Shown piece by piece: positions 13,861 through 23,258 of a stretch of DNA of 26,287 nt (position 1 is the first letter of the stretch; the number at the start of each line of letters is the position of its first letter). The DNA comes from a virus, in IMG/VR virus record IMGVR_UViG_3300004369_000124, positions 1 through 26,287 of that record; one strand, written 5' to 3'. The translations under genes were made by a program, and so were the position numbers. The notes below the pieces were generated by a model. That model saw only the letters and a list, made by a program, of their open reading frames with translations, was not told the origin of the DNA and searched no databases.

Positions 13861-15332
13861 TGGCAATATCAGACTCCCAAAAAGTTGACTATCTGTGGAA
13901 AAAGCTAGGTTACTCTGCTGCCAAATCAGATACTAACGCTAATAAGAAAGCACCCAACGAAGCGATAGCAAGTCCGCTGTTGATGCGAGCTGATAAGTTA
14001 TGGTCACAGGCTAGTGAAATACCAGCAGTATTACCAGGAAGTACCAGTGATCCTGTAACAGTATACCCAACATCAGCCCCACAAGAATGTACAGTTGATG
14101 CTACGTCAACTGCAAATAGAACATGGAAAACAGGCCTAGCAGATTGGATTAGCCCAGAGTTTGGCTCTACATATCAAGTAAAAGTTTACATCCACACCGC
14201 AAGTGATGCCGCTGGTGCAACTGGTGGTGATCAAGTGTTTGCAACTGGTTCAGGCAATGATGACGAATGGTTCTTTGACTATCAAGCTGGTACATTGCAT
14301 TTTATTGGAACAAACTTACCAAACAGTATAAGTTTTACAGGCAAGAGTGTATATATTAGTGGTGGACGTTACACAGGCGATTTTGGTATCGGTACAGTTA
14401 CAGAAGCTAATATTAGTGGCGGTAATGTTAGTGCAAACATCAGTGGTAACGTCGATGGTGGATATGGTGTGTTTTCTGCAAATGTTTCAGCACCATGGTT
14501 TGTTGGCAACATCGATGCAGATATTGGCACTTTTGACACCAGTTTGTACGCTGAAGAAGTTACCATAAGCAGTAATAGTTCATTTACTGATACTAGTGCT
14601 ACTATACAATATCTAACAGTAGAAGGTGAAACAATCACCAGCACCAACGAACATGTTACCATTAGTCCAAATACTAGTGGTGCTAATAACGTTGTTAAAA
14701 TTGGTGGCGTTACTGCGATAGATGTGCCAACTGGCAATACAGCACAACGACCAGCAATAGCAGATGCAGGTTATGTACGTTTCAACAGTGAGACCGGAAC
14801 ACTAGAGTGGTATACAGGTAGCACCTGGGCGTCAGGATCATCTGGTATTACACAGCAAACTATTACACCAAATGGATCCGACAGTACATTTACACTGGAT
14901 CAAGAGTCAACTGCTGATGGTATACTTGTAAGTATCAACGGTACTAGCCAGAATCCAGACTCTTCATATAGCGTAAGCGGAACAGACATAACATTTACAG
15001 AAACACCACTTGCAACTGATATTATTGATATACGTTTCCTAGCAGTTGCAGTTGCCGCAGCCGGTATGGATAGTGTGATTGAAGATACTAGCCCACAACT
15101 AGGCGGTAACTTGGACGTAAACAGTAATTATATTACCAGTGCAAGTGATGGTAATATACCAATTAAAGCAGACGGAACAGGCGAAGTCACTTTACAAGGT
15201 AACGTTATTAGTTTAACAGGAAATCTAGAAGTCAGTGCCACATCTGGCACACCTAGTGATGCGTCAACTCCAACAGCATGGCTTAAAGTTTATGTTGGTG
15301 GAACAGAGTATTTTCTTCCTTTGCACCAGTAA
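13860..15332 (+). CDS. Tail-fibre-associated structural protein (490 aa)
   Basis: Starts in the TAATG overlap with AGGAG at 13845-13849. The first ~160 residues form a distinct domain: MAISDSQKVDYLWKKLGYSA, 'APNEAIASPLLMRADKLW', 'RTWKTGLADWISPEFGSTYQ' and 'DEWFFDYQAGTLHFIGTNLP', a set I associate with conserved virion proteins of marine T4-like phages. It looks like an attachment head domain. The rest is modular fibre: short beta repeats ('ISGGNVSANISGN'), a 'GYVRFNSETGTLEWYTGSTW' block, an 'INGTSQNPDSSYSV' module near residue 350-395, and 'EDTSPQLGGNLDVNSNYITS'. It probably links a fibre to the baseplate or forms its shaft. Last gene before the 15333-15541 gap. Confidence 0.87.
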   Translation: MAISDSQKVDYLWKKLGYSAAKSDTNANKKAPNEAIASPLLMRADKLWSQASEIPAVLPGSTSDPVTVYPTSAPQECTVDATSTANRTWKTGLADWISPEFGSTYQVKVYIHTASDAAGATGGDQVFATGSGNDDEWFFDYQAGTLHFIGTNLPNSISFTGKSVYISGGRYTGDFGIGTVTEANISGGNVSANISGNVDGGYGVFSANVSAPWFVGNIDADIGTFDTSLYAEEVTISSNSSFTDTSATIQYLTVEGETITSTNEHVTISPNTSGANNVVKIGGVTAIDVPTGNTAQRPAIADAGYVRFNSETGTLEWYTGSTWASGSSGITQQTITPNGSDSTFTLDQESTADGILVSINGTSQNPDSSYSVSGTDITFTETPLATDIIDIRFLAVAVAAAGMDSVIEDTSPQLGGNLDVNSNYITSASDGNIPIKADGTGEVTLQGNVISLTGNLEVSATSGTPSDASTPTAWLKVYVGGTEYFLPLHQ

Positions 15333-15388
15333 AACAAGCAGAATAATTTTATAATTTGGACTAAATAATATAGCAAGACACACTTCAT

Positions 15389-15444
15389 AACACCCCTTCC
15401 CTCCCCTTTTCCAAATCATTAAAAACAAAACGGCAAAAGGTGTT
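15389..15444 (+). repeat. Inverted repeat enclosing a pyrimidine tract in a non-coding gap
   Basis: AACACC (15389-15394) and GGTGTT (15439-15444) are exact reverse complements 44 bases apart. Between them is a 20-base all-pyrimidine run (15393-15412), unusual in this AT-rich genome. No coding frame is supported in 15333-15541. Not a normal terminator, since no T run follows the second arm. Confidence 0.4.
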
Positions 15445-15457
15445 CCCTCACGAATGC

Positions 15458-15465
15458 GATAAATA
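15458..15465 (+). promoter_or_regulatory. T4-type late promoter of the giant fibre gene
   Basis: GATAAATA, seven of eight consensus bases, inside a GATAAA-TAAC-TTTATC inverted repeat (15458-15473). Predicted start near 15471, giving a leader of about 70 bases to the ATG at 15542. A weaker ACTAAATA lies at 15360-15367. Confidence 0.6.
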
Positions 15466-15541
15466 ACTTTATCACTGGCAAGCATGTCCGGATATTGTCA
15501 CTGAGATTAAAGCGTTTATACACTATTAAAAGGAAGCTAGA

Positions 15542-18500
15542 ATGGCCGTTACTCGTATTAAAAATAATCAGATTACTGATAGCACTATCACCGGTGCCAA
15601 GGTTGCAAACGCAACACTAACAGGCGGATTATTTGCATCAGCACTCACACTAAACTCTAACGTAAGTATTGTAGGTAACTTATCTGTTACAGGAACCACA
15701 TCAACAGTTAGCAGTACAAACACATTTATTAATGATCCGTTGATTGTTTACAACAATGGCTATACGGGTGATTTATCAAACTACAGCATTGGTATGCTGG
15801 TAAACAGAAACCTTGCGTCACTTGCCGACTATGGCAGTGTTAACGTAGCCTGGGCCTGGGATGAAGCCGAAGGTGCTTTTGTTGCAATTGCAACAACTGA
15901 CACTGGTTCAGGTATCACAAGTATTAACAACAGTGGCTACGGAAATGTTAAATTAGGTAATGCAGAAATTGTATCCAAATTAACGGCCGGATCATTAGTT
16001 GCAACCACATTCGAAGCAACCAACTTATCCGCTACTACGCTTGTAGCAACAAACTTTAGTTCAGGTAACGCTCAAATCTCAGGTGGATATGCAGATGGAT
16101 TTACAATTGGTGGCAACACAGCCGCAACTGGAACATTTACTACTACCAATCACGACGAAGTTGTAGCAACGTCTGGTAATGCCGCAACATGGTATGCAAC
16201 CACACTAAACAGTACAGCAGGTAACATCACAACACTTACTGCTCCTACTGTTGATGCACAAACAACCACAACTACAACATTAAATGCCACAACTGGTAAT
16301 ATTACTACTGCAACAGCAGGTAGTATGGCAGTCAGCGATTTAACAAACAACAGAGTTGTTATTGCTGGTACAAGTGGCGAACTTGAAGATGATGCAAACT
16401 TTACATGGGATGGTACAGATCTAAACCTTACTGGTGGATTAAACGTAACTGGCGACTTAGCAGTTGATAACATTGCAGTTAACGGCAACGCTATTACGTC
16501 AACAGACACAGACGGAGACATAACACTAACACCAAATGGTACTGGTGAAGTTGTTATAAGTGCAGGGTTAGCAACAACTCTTAATGCCGCAACTGCTACT
16601 GCTGTTACATTAAACAGTACAGCTGGTAACATCACAACACTTACTAGCCCAACAGTTGATGCACAAACAACTACAACTACTACACTTAATGCTACAACTG
16701 GTAATGTTACAACTATTAGTGGTACAACAGCAACATACACAAATGTTAATGCTGGTACAACCACAAGTGCTACCATAAATGCTACAGCAGGTAATGTTAC
16801 AACACTTACAGCACCTACTATTAACGCAGGTACAACCACAAGTGCTACCATAAATGCTACAGCAGGCAATGTTACAACACTAGGTGCTACAAACTTTAGC
16901 AGTGGCAACTTACAAGTAACAGGTGGATTTGTTGACAATGTACATGTTGGTGCCAATGTAGCCGCAACTGGTAACTTTACAACACTTGATGCAGAATCAT
17001 TGGATGTTGATAACATCACAATTAACGGCAACGACATTACGTCAACTGACACCAATGGCGATATTAACATCACACCAGACGGAACAGGTAGTGTAGTCAT
17101 TGATGGATTAAACTATCCACAAGCAGATGGTTCAGCTAACCAAGTAATACAAACAGATGGTAGTGGTCAACTAAGTTTTGCTACTGTATTGACTGATATC
17201 GTTGCAGACACAACACCTCAGTTAGGTGGCGACTTAGATGTAAATGGACAATCAATTGTATCTGTATCAAACGGTGATATTAATATTACGCCAAATGGTA
17301 CAGGTGATGTTGTTGTTAGTACTATCGAAGTTAGTGATTTAACTGACAACAGAGTTGTTATTGCTGGCACAGCAGGTGCACTTGAAGATGACGCTAACCT
17401 AACCTATAATGGTACAACACTAGCCACAAATGGCCTCAGTGCTACTACTGCTGACATTAACGGTGGTACTATTGATGGAACTACAATTGGTGGAGCAAGT
17501 GCTGCCGCAGGTACATTTACTGATTTGTCAGCAACCAATGCTGCCTTAACAGGTGGTTATGTTGATAATGTACATGTTGGCGCAAACACAGCCGCTACAG
17601 GTTCGTTTACTACACTAGAAGCAAGTGGCACTTCAACTCTTGCACAAGTAGATGCAACTATACTAAACGGTGCAACACTAAATGTCACAAATGGTAACGT
17701 AACTACACTTACTGCTCCTACAATTAATGCAGGTACAACCACAAGTGCTACAGTTAATGCTACAACTGGCAATGTTACAACATTAACTGCTACAAATGTA
17801 ATCAATACTACATTGGTTGCTACTAACTTCAGCAGTTCTAACGTTGATATTAATGGTGGCGCAGTTGATGGAGCCACAATTGGTGCCGCAAGCGCAAGTA
17901 CTGGTGCATTTACAACACTAAGTGCAAGTGGTAACACAACAGTAACAAGTTCACAAAGCAGTGGCAATGCAAGTTCGGGTGCTTTGGTTGTTACAGGTGG
18001 TGCTGGTATTGGTGAAAACTTAAACGTTGGTGGTGATGTTGTTATCACTGGTGACTTAACAGTTGAAGGTGACACAACAACTATTAACACAGCAACACTT
18101 AATGTTGAAGATTTGAACATTACTATTGCTGACGGTGCCGCAGATGCCGGATCTGCTAACGGTGCTGGTATTACAGTTGACGGTGCCAACGCAACCATTA
18201 CATACGCAAGTGCAGATGATAGTTGGAACTTTAACAAACTATTGAAAGCAACAGATGGTTCTATCACAACACTAACATCTACAAATGTAATCAACACAAC
18301 ATTGGTTGCTACAAACTTTAGTAGTGGTAACGTACAAGCAACAGGTGGTTATGTTGATAACGTACACGTTGGTGCGAATGTAGCCGCTACAGGTGCATTT
18401 ACTACACTAGAAGCAAGTGGTACAAGCACACTAGCTGGTGTAGATGCTACATCAGTAACAAGTGCTACAGTCAATGCTACATCAGGTAACGTAACTACAC

Positions 18501-21500
18501 TTACTGCTCCTACAATTAATGCAGGTACAACCACAAGTGCTACAGTTAATGCTACAACTGGTAATATTACTACTGCAACAGCAGGTAGTTTGGCAGTTAG
18601 TGACTTAACTGATAACAGAGTTGTTATTGCTGGTACAAGTGGTGAACTTGAGGATGATGCTAACTTTACATTCAATGGTACAATATTGGCATTGACAGCC
18701 GCTATGGATATCACAGGCGACTTAGATGTAGATAACATCAACATCAATGGCAACGACGTTACATCAACTGACACCAATGGCGATATTAACATCACACCAG
18801 ATGGAACAGGTAGTGTGGTCATTGACGGGTTGAGTCATCCGCAAGCAGATGGTACATCCGGACAAGCACTTGTTACAGACGGAAGTGCGCAGTTAAGTTT
18901 TGCTACTGTGTTAACTGATCTTGTACAAGACACAACACCTCAACTAGGTGGTGATTTAGATGTAAATGGCAATCAAATTGTTAGTGTATCAAATGGCAAT
19001 ATTGCACTTACTCCTAACGGTACAGGTGAAGTTATTGCAAGCACACTAGCAGTAAGCGATTTAACAAACGATAGAGTTGTTTTTGCAGGTGTAAACGGTG
19101 CATTAGAAGACAGTACCAATCTTACATACGATGGTACAAACTTAACTACAAATGGTTTAGTTGCTACCACTGCTGACATTAACGGCGGTACAATTGACGG
19201 CACTAACATTGGTGTTTCATCACAAGGCTCTGGTGCATTTACAACACTAAGTGCAAGTGGTACTTCAACCGTAGCACAAGTAGATGCTACTGTATTGAAT
19301 AGTGCTTCACTTAACACCACAGCTGGTAATATCACAACACTTACTAGCCCAACAGTTGACGCACAAACAACCACAACTACTACACTAAATGCAACAGCTG
19401 GTAATATCACAACACTTACTAGCCCAACAGTTGATGCAATTACCACAACAAGTACAACTGTTAATGCTACAACAGGTAATGTTACTACACTAACAGCAAC
19501 TGATGTTATCAACACAACACTAGTTGCTACAAACTTTAGTAGTAGTAATGTTGACGTTAATGGTGGTGCAATTGACGGAACACCAATTGGTGCCGCAAGT
19601 GCAAGCACAGGTGCATTTACAACACTAAGTGCTTCGGGTACTTCAACTGTAGCACAGGTAGATGCAACAATACTTAATGGCGCCACAGTTAATGCAACTG
19701 CTGGTAACATTACAACGTTGACATCACCAACAGTTGATGCACAAACTACTACAAGTACTACACTTAATGCTACAACAGGTAACGTTACAACATTAACTGC
19801 TCCTACTATCAACGGTGGTACTACTACAACTGCTACGTTAAACAGCACAAGTGGTAATATTACTACATTGGATAGCACAACTGTTAATGCCATAACAGGT
19901 ACAATCACCACAGTTAATACAACAACTGCAAACGTTCATACTGGTGTTATTGACAACTTGTCAAGTGCGAATGTAATGCTTACAGGTGGTGATATTGACG
20001 GTGTTAATATTGGTGCTTCAACAGCAGGCACTGGTGCGTTCACAACACTTGCCGCAAGCGGTGTTTCAACACTAGCAGGCAACATTGTTGGTACAAGTGG
20101 TACAGCAAGCACAAGCGATATTACTGGTGCATTGGTACTTACAGGTACAGGCGGTGCTGGCATTGGCGGCAATATTAATGTTGGTGGCGGTGCGCTACTT
20201 AACATTGATCAAACTGCCAACTACGACGTTAAGGTTAGTGGCGCAAATGATACATCATTGCTTTGGGCACGTGCCGCAAATGGTTACGATCAAGTATTAA
20301 TTGGTAACAGTGCTGTAGTAAGCAATTTGGTTAATGGTGCTAAACTTCAAATTAACACCACAGACAGTATATTACTACCAGTTGGTACAACAGCACAGCG
20401 TCCAGGTAGTGTTGGCGGAACTGACACAACTGGTATGTTGCGTTATAACTCCAGTATTGACAACCTTGAGTTCTACGATGGCTCAGAGTGGAACACAGCT
20501 GGTACAACGTTTACTGTTATTGCAAGTGAAACATTTAATGGTGATGATTCAACAACAGGCTTTACACTAAGCGAAGCACAAACAACTGCAAGTTGTATTG
20601 TTAGTATCAACGGTGTTGTTCAGCTACCAACCACAGCATACAGTGTCAGCAGTACAACACTTACATTTACTGAAGCTCCAGCAACTGGTGATAAGATTGA
20701 AGTTAGAAAACTAACAACAACACAAACAGTATCAGGACTTTCAAGTGCAAACAGTTATGTACAAGTTGAAGCAGCCGATGATGGTGTTAAGTTCTACGCA
20801 GGCACAAGTGCCGCAACACTACGTTGGACAATTGACACAGACGGTCACTTAGTACCGGCAGCCAATTCTACACAGAACATTGGTAGCTCAAGTGCTAGAC
20901 TTGGTACGTTATATGTAACTGATCTTGTAACAGGTAACCAAGGTGATTTACGCTTTAACGACGCTGACAGTAGCAACTTCGTTGCTTTCCAGGCTCCTGC
21001 TACAGTAGGTTCAAACATTACTTGGACACTACCAGATGCAGACGCTAGTGTAAGTGGTTATGCTCTTGTTAGTGATGCGTCAGGCACACTAAGTTGGGCG
21101 GCAGCTGGTGCAACTATTAGTCAAGACGAATCAACAAATACAAACTTTAACTTGTATTTTGCTACAACTACTAGCGGTGCACTAACATCAGTCAATTACG
21201 ATTCAGGTGTACATTACAATCCAAGTACAGGCACACTAACATCAGCCGCATTTGCTGGTAATGTTACTGGTGATGTAACTGGTCAACTTACAGCACAAAA
21301 CATTCAAGTTGGTGTTACAGGTACTAATGAAATTGACACAACAAGTGGCGGTTTAACTCTTGATTCAGCAAGCGGCACAGTTACAGTTGATGACAACTTG
21401 ATTGTTAGCGGTGACTTTACTGTAAACGGTACTACAACAACAATCAATTCAACAACTTTAACAGTTGATGATAAAAACATTGTTCTTGCTTCAGGTGCCG

Positions 21501-22195
21501 CAGATGCTGCAACTGCTAACGGTGCTGGTATTACAGTTGATGGTGCAAGTGCTACACTTACTTACGCTAATACAGGTGACAAGTGGGTATTTAACAAAGC
21601 AACTGATGTTTCATCATTGTTGATCAATGGTACTGCTGTTACTTCGACAGCCGCAGAACTTAACTACGTGGCTGGGGTCACGTCAGCCATACAAACACAG
21701 TTAGATACGAAAGCACCATTAGCAAGTCCAACATTTACTGGCACAGTAAGTGGCGCTACAGCTTCATTTAGTGCTAACGTAACTGCAAGCTACTTCATAG
21801 GTACAGCAACAGAATCATTGTATGCTGACTTGGCTGAGAACTATCAAGCAGATGCTAATTATTCAGCAGGTACAGTACTTGAGTTTGGTGGCGCAGAAGA
21901 AGTAACAACTGCTACTGAAAATTCAAGACGTGTAGCAGGTATTGTTTCAACTGATCCAGCTCACTTGATGAACGGCGGACTAAAAGGTTCTAACGTGGTA
22001 CCATTGGCACTTATGGGTCGTGTTCCATGTTTAGCAATTGGTCCAGTAGTCAAAGGTGACATGATGGTATCAGCAGGATTTGGTTATGCGAAAGCAGACG
22101 CTAATCCAGCAACAGGTACTGTGATTGGTAAAGCACTAGAAGCACTAGCAGACGGTGAAAAAGCAACAATTGAAGTAGTTGTAGGTAAAGTATAA
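15542..22195 (+). CDS. Giant repeat-built tail fibre (2217 aa) with C-terminal YADLAENY domain
   Basis: AGGAA (15531-15535) sets the start. The N-terminus has MAVTRIKNNQITDSTITGAK and an 'NTFINDPLIVYNNGYTG' module shared with the protein encoded at 22288. Residues ~223-1460 are a shaft of Thr/Asn/Ala-rich repeats: about 16 copies of an N-x-T-x-G-N-[VI]-T-T motif, often in exact 25-residue periods, mixed with about nine 'DG--IGA--A-TGAFTTL-ASGTST' units. Residues ~1655-1725 hold the 'INGVVQLPTTAYSV' module. The last ~140 residues, from YADLAENYQAD at 2094, form a compact domain with 'RRVAGIVSTDPAHLMN' and 'GRVPCLAIGPVVKGDMMVSA'. This resembles the C-terminal assembly/autocleavage (Peptidase_G2-like) domains of other phage appendages; that relation is an inference. 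Very likely a long host-recognition fibre. Flanked by a late promoter and a strong terminator, so probably a single-gene unit. Confidence 0.9.
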   Translation: MAVTRIKNNQITDSTITGAKVANATLTGGLFASALTLNSNVSIVGNLSVTGTTSTVSSTNTFINDPLIVYNNGYTGDLSNYSIGMLVNRNLASLADYGSVNVAWAWDEAEGAFVAIATTDTGSGITSINNSGYGNVKLGNAEIVSKLTAGSLVATTFEATNLSATTLVATNFSSGNAQISGGYADGFTIGGNTAATGTFTTTNHDEVVATSGNAATWYATTLNSTAGNITTLTAPTVDAQTTTTTTLNATTGNITTATAGSMAVSDLTNNRVVIAGTSGELEDDANFTWDGTDLNLTGGLNVTGDLAVDNIAVNGNAITSTDTDGDITLTPNGTGEVVISAGLATTLNAATATAVTLNSTAGNITTLTSPTVDAQTTTTTTLNATTGNVTTISGTTATYTNVNAGTTTSATINATAGNVTTLTAPTINAGTTTSATINATAGNVTTLGATNFSSGNLQVTGGFVDNVHVGANVAATGNFTTLDAESLDVDNITINGNDITSTDTNGDINITPDGTGSVVIDGLNYPQADGSANQVIQTDGSGQLSFATVLTDIVADTTPQLGGDLDVNGQSIVSVSNGDINITPNGTGDVVVSTIEVSDLTDNRVVIAGTAGALEDDANLTYNGTTLATNGLSATTADINGGTIDGTTIGGASAAAGTFTDLSATNAALTGGYVDNVHVGANTAATGSFTTLEASGTSTLAQVDATILNGATLNVTNGNVTTLTAPTINAGTTTSATVNATTGNVTTLTATNVINTTLVATNFSSSNVDINGGAVDGATIGAASASTGAFTTLSASGNTTVTSSQSSGNASSGALVVTGGAGIGENLNVGGDVVITGDLTVEGDTTTINTATLNVEDLNITIADGAADAGSANGAGITVDGANATITYASADDSWNFNKLLKATDGSITTLTSTNVINTTLVATNFSSGNVQATGGYVDNVHVGANVAATGAFTTLEASGTSTLAGVDATSVTSATVNATSGNVTTLTAPTINAGTTTSATVNATTGNITTATAGSLAVSDLTDNRVVIAGTSGELEDDANFTFNGTILALTAAMDITGDLDVDNININGNDVTSTDTNGDINITPDGTGSVVIDGLSHPQADGTSGQALVTDGSAQLSFATVLTDLVQDTTPQLGGDLDVNGNQIVSVSNGNIALTPNGTGEVIASTLAVSDLTNDRVVFAGVNGALEDSTNLTYDGTNLTTNGLVATTADINGGTIDGTNIGVSSQGSGAFTTLSASGTSTVAQVDATVLNSASLNTTAGNITTLTSPTVDAQTTTTTTLNATAGNITTLTSPTVDAITTTSTTVNATTGNVTTLTATDVINTTLVATNFSSSNVDVNGGAIDGTPIGAASASTGAFTTLSASGTSTVAQVDATILNGATVNATAGNITTLTSPTVDAQTTTSTTLNATTGNVTTLTAPTINGGTTTTATLNSTSGNITTLDSTTVNAITGTITTVNTTTANVHTGVIDNLSSANVMLTGGDIDGVNIGASTAGTGAFTTLAASGVSTLAGNIVGTSGTASTSDITGALVLTGTGGAGIGGNINVGGGALLNIDQTANYDVKVSGANDTSLLWARAANGYDQVLIGNSAVVSNLVNGAKLQINTTDSILLPVGTTAQRPGSVGGTDTTGMLRYNSSIDNLEFYDGSEWNTAGTTFTVIASETFNGDDSTTGFTLSEAQTTASCIVSINGVVQLPTTAYSVSSTTLTFTEAPATGDKIEVRKLTTTQTVSGLSSANSYVQVEAADDGVKFYAGTSAATLRWTIDTDGHLVPAANSTQNIGSSSARLGTLYVTDLVTGNQGDLRFNDADSSNFVAFQAPATVGSNITWTLPDADASVSGYALVSDASGTLSWAAAGATISQDESTNTNFNLYFATTTSGALTSVNYDSGVHYNPSTGTLTSAAFAGNVTGDVTGQLTAQNIQVGVTGTNEIDTTSGGLTLDSASGTVTVDDNLIVSGDFTVNGTTTTINSTTLTVDDKNIVLASGAADAATANGAGITVDGASATLTYANTGDKWVFNKATDVSSLLINGTAVTSTAAELNYVAGVTSAIQTQLDTKAPLASPTFTGTVSGATASFSANVTASYFIGTATESLYADLAENYQADANYSAGTVLEFGGAEEVTTATENSRRVAGIVSTDPAHLMNGGLKGSNVVPLALMGRVPCLAIGPVVKGDMMVSAGFGYAKADANPATGTVIGKALEALADGEKATIEVVVGKV
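17031..17490 (+). repeat. Duplicated block, copy A (about 460 bases, in coding sequence)
   Basis: Aligns without gaps to 18753-19212 at a constant offset of 1722 bases (574 codons). Encodes 'NGDINITPDGTGSVVIDGL', 'DTTPQLGGDLDVNG', 'GALEDDANLTYNGT' and 'ADINGGTIDGT'. Most differences that I can see are at third codon positions. Confidence 0.8.
18753..19212 (+). repeat. Duplicated block, copy B (about 460 bases, in coding sequence)
   Basis: Partner of 17031-17490. The first 80 bases differ by only a few transitions, such as the C/T in CCAGA(C/T)GG; the divergence is larger in the second half. Confidence 0.8.
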
Positions 22196-22217
22196 TCTGC
22201 AATATCTCAAGCAACAC

Positions 22218-22250
22218 AATAAAGGGACACTGAGTTGTCCCTTTATTTTT
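22218..22250 (+). terminator. Strong intrinsic terminator after the giant fibre
   Basis: Perfect 12-bp stem AATAAAGGGACA / TGTCCCTTTATT with a six-base CTGAGT loop, ending in a T run. The A-tract on the left arm also makes it a possible terminator in the reverse direction. Confidence 0.93.
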
Positions 22251-22251
22251 G

Positions 22252-22259
22252 AATAAATA
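22252..22259 (+). promoter_or_regulatory. T4-type late promoter of the second fibre operon
   Basis: AATAAATA, seven of eight consensus bases, immediately after the terminator. Predicted start near 22265, leaving about 23 bases to the ATG at 22288, with no clear Shine-Dalgarno in the leader. Confidence 0.58.
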
Positions 22260-22287
22260 TATACACATATTTTTATAGACTTATATT

Positions 22288-23235
22288 ATGCCATTAACTA
22301 GACCACCATTATCATTCTTAAACTCAAACAGCACAGTGTTTAACGACCCACTGTTGGTATTACATCAAGGTTCGGGATCGGCTGACAGTGATGTAGGTTT
22401 TGTTTTTAATAGAGCAAACGGGTTAGTCGCCAATGTTGCTGTATACTGGAGCGAAACAGACAAATCGTTCTACACAGCATTCACTGACTCAGGCGGTGCG
22501 GGAGATGCAAACCTAGTACCAACAAGCTACGCACCAATAACGGTGGGTACACTAAATGCCAACAATGCAGTAGTTACAGGTAACTTAACAGTAAGTGGCC
22601 TCACCACAACAATAAACACAACAAACAGTACCATATCAGATAGTTTAATAGAATTAAACAGTGGCGCCGGCAGTAACAGTAACGATTTAGGATTTATATT
22701 TGAACGTGGTAGCACAGGCGACAATGCCGCAATCATATGGGACGAAAGCGCAGATGTTTTTGTACTAGGCACTACCACAGCAACAGGTGCAAGCACAGGT
22801 GACTTGACCGTATCACAAGTAGGTTTACACGCTGGTAGTATTACAATCAACAGTGCGTACACTTTCCCAACAGCAGATGGTAGTGCTAACCAAATACTAC
22901 AAACAGACGGTAGCGGCACACTAAGTTTTGTTGACAACACTGGCAGCGGTCTTAGCAACGTTGTAGAAGACACCACACCACAGTTAGGTGGTGACCTGGA
23001 TGTAAACGGACAAAAAATTACAAGTGCGTCAAATGGGCATATTGAAATTACACCCAACGGAACAGGCAACGTGGGGATTGGTAACGCATCACCAGCATCC
23101 CCACTAACAGTAGCAGGGGTAATTGAATCTACCACAGGTGGTGTTAAGTTCCCAGACGGTACAACACAAACAACAGCCGCAAGTGCTGGTATTACAGAAG
23201 CAACAGCAATTGAGTATGCAATAGCATTAGGTTAA
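22288..23235 (+). CDS. Tail-fibre-type protein (315 aa)
   Basis: Begins MPLTRPPLSFLNSNSTVFND. Two related blocks follow: 'DSDVGFVFNRANGLVANVAV' (with a 'WSETDKSFYTAFTD' continuation) and 'NDLGFIFERGSTGDNAAIIW' (with 'DESADVFVLGTT'), an internal duplication of a D-x-GF-x-F-x-R module. Then come 'ADGSANQILQTDGSGTLSFV', 'EDTTPQLGGDLDVNGQKITS', 'GNVGIGNASPASPLTVAG' and a final 'GGVKFPDGTTQTTAASAG'. The central block is nearly the same as a segment of the 2217-aa fibre, so the two genes share modules. The end resembles the start of a fibre C-terminal region, suggesting the protein may join with the products of the following genes. No Shine-Dalgarno is visible. First gene of the second fibre operon. 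Confidence 0.86.
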   Translation: MPLTRPPLSFLNSNSTVFNDPLLVLHQGSGSADSDVGFVFNRANGLVANVAVYWSETDKSFYTAFTDSGGAGDANLVPTSYAPITVGTLNANNAVVTGNLTVSGLTTTINTTNSTISDSLIELNSGAGSNSNDLGFIFERGSTGDNAAIIWDESADVFVLGTTTATGASTGDLTVSQVGLHAGSITINSAYTFPTADGSANQILQTDGSGTLSFVDNTGSGLSNVVEDTTPQLGGDLDVNGQKITSASNGHIEITPNGTGNVGIGNASPASPLTVAGVIESTTGGVKFPDGTTQTTAASAGITEATAIEYAIALG

Positions 23236-23238
23236 ATA
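23231..23238 (+). promoter_or_regulatory. Weak late-promoter-like site overlapping a stop codon
   Basis: GTTAAATA contains the TAA stop of the preceding gene and retains the TAAATA core. It lies 20 bases before the next ATG. It may be chance. Confidence 0.3.
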
Positions 23239-23258
23239 CAGTATGATAGGAATTAGAA

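Larger units (their letters stand above)
16208..19930 (+). repeat. Coding repeat array, 75-base (25-residue) units
   Basis: Consensus near NATtGNvTTLTaPTinAgTT followed by TsATv. Clear tandem pairs with an exact 75-base period occur at 16754 and 16829, and at 19321 and 19396. Units are interrupted by longer fibre modules but remain in frame throughout. The long reverse-strand open frames here are a by-product of this repeat composition. Confidence 0.85.

Noticed and set aside
16150-19911. Long reverse-strand open frames (up to 316 codons) opposite the giant fibre
   Set aside because: They are rich in Val/Leu/Pro/Ser, mirror the Thr/Ala/Asn repeats of the forward gene, have no ribosome sites, and stop where the repeats stop.
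16208-19930. CRISPR-like or tandem-repeat array
   Set aside because: The 75-base periodic repeats are in frame, imperfect, and explained by a repeated protein motif; there are no unique spacers.
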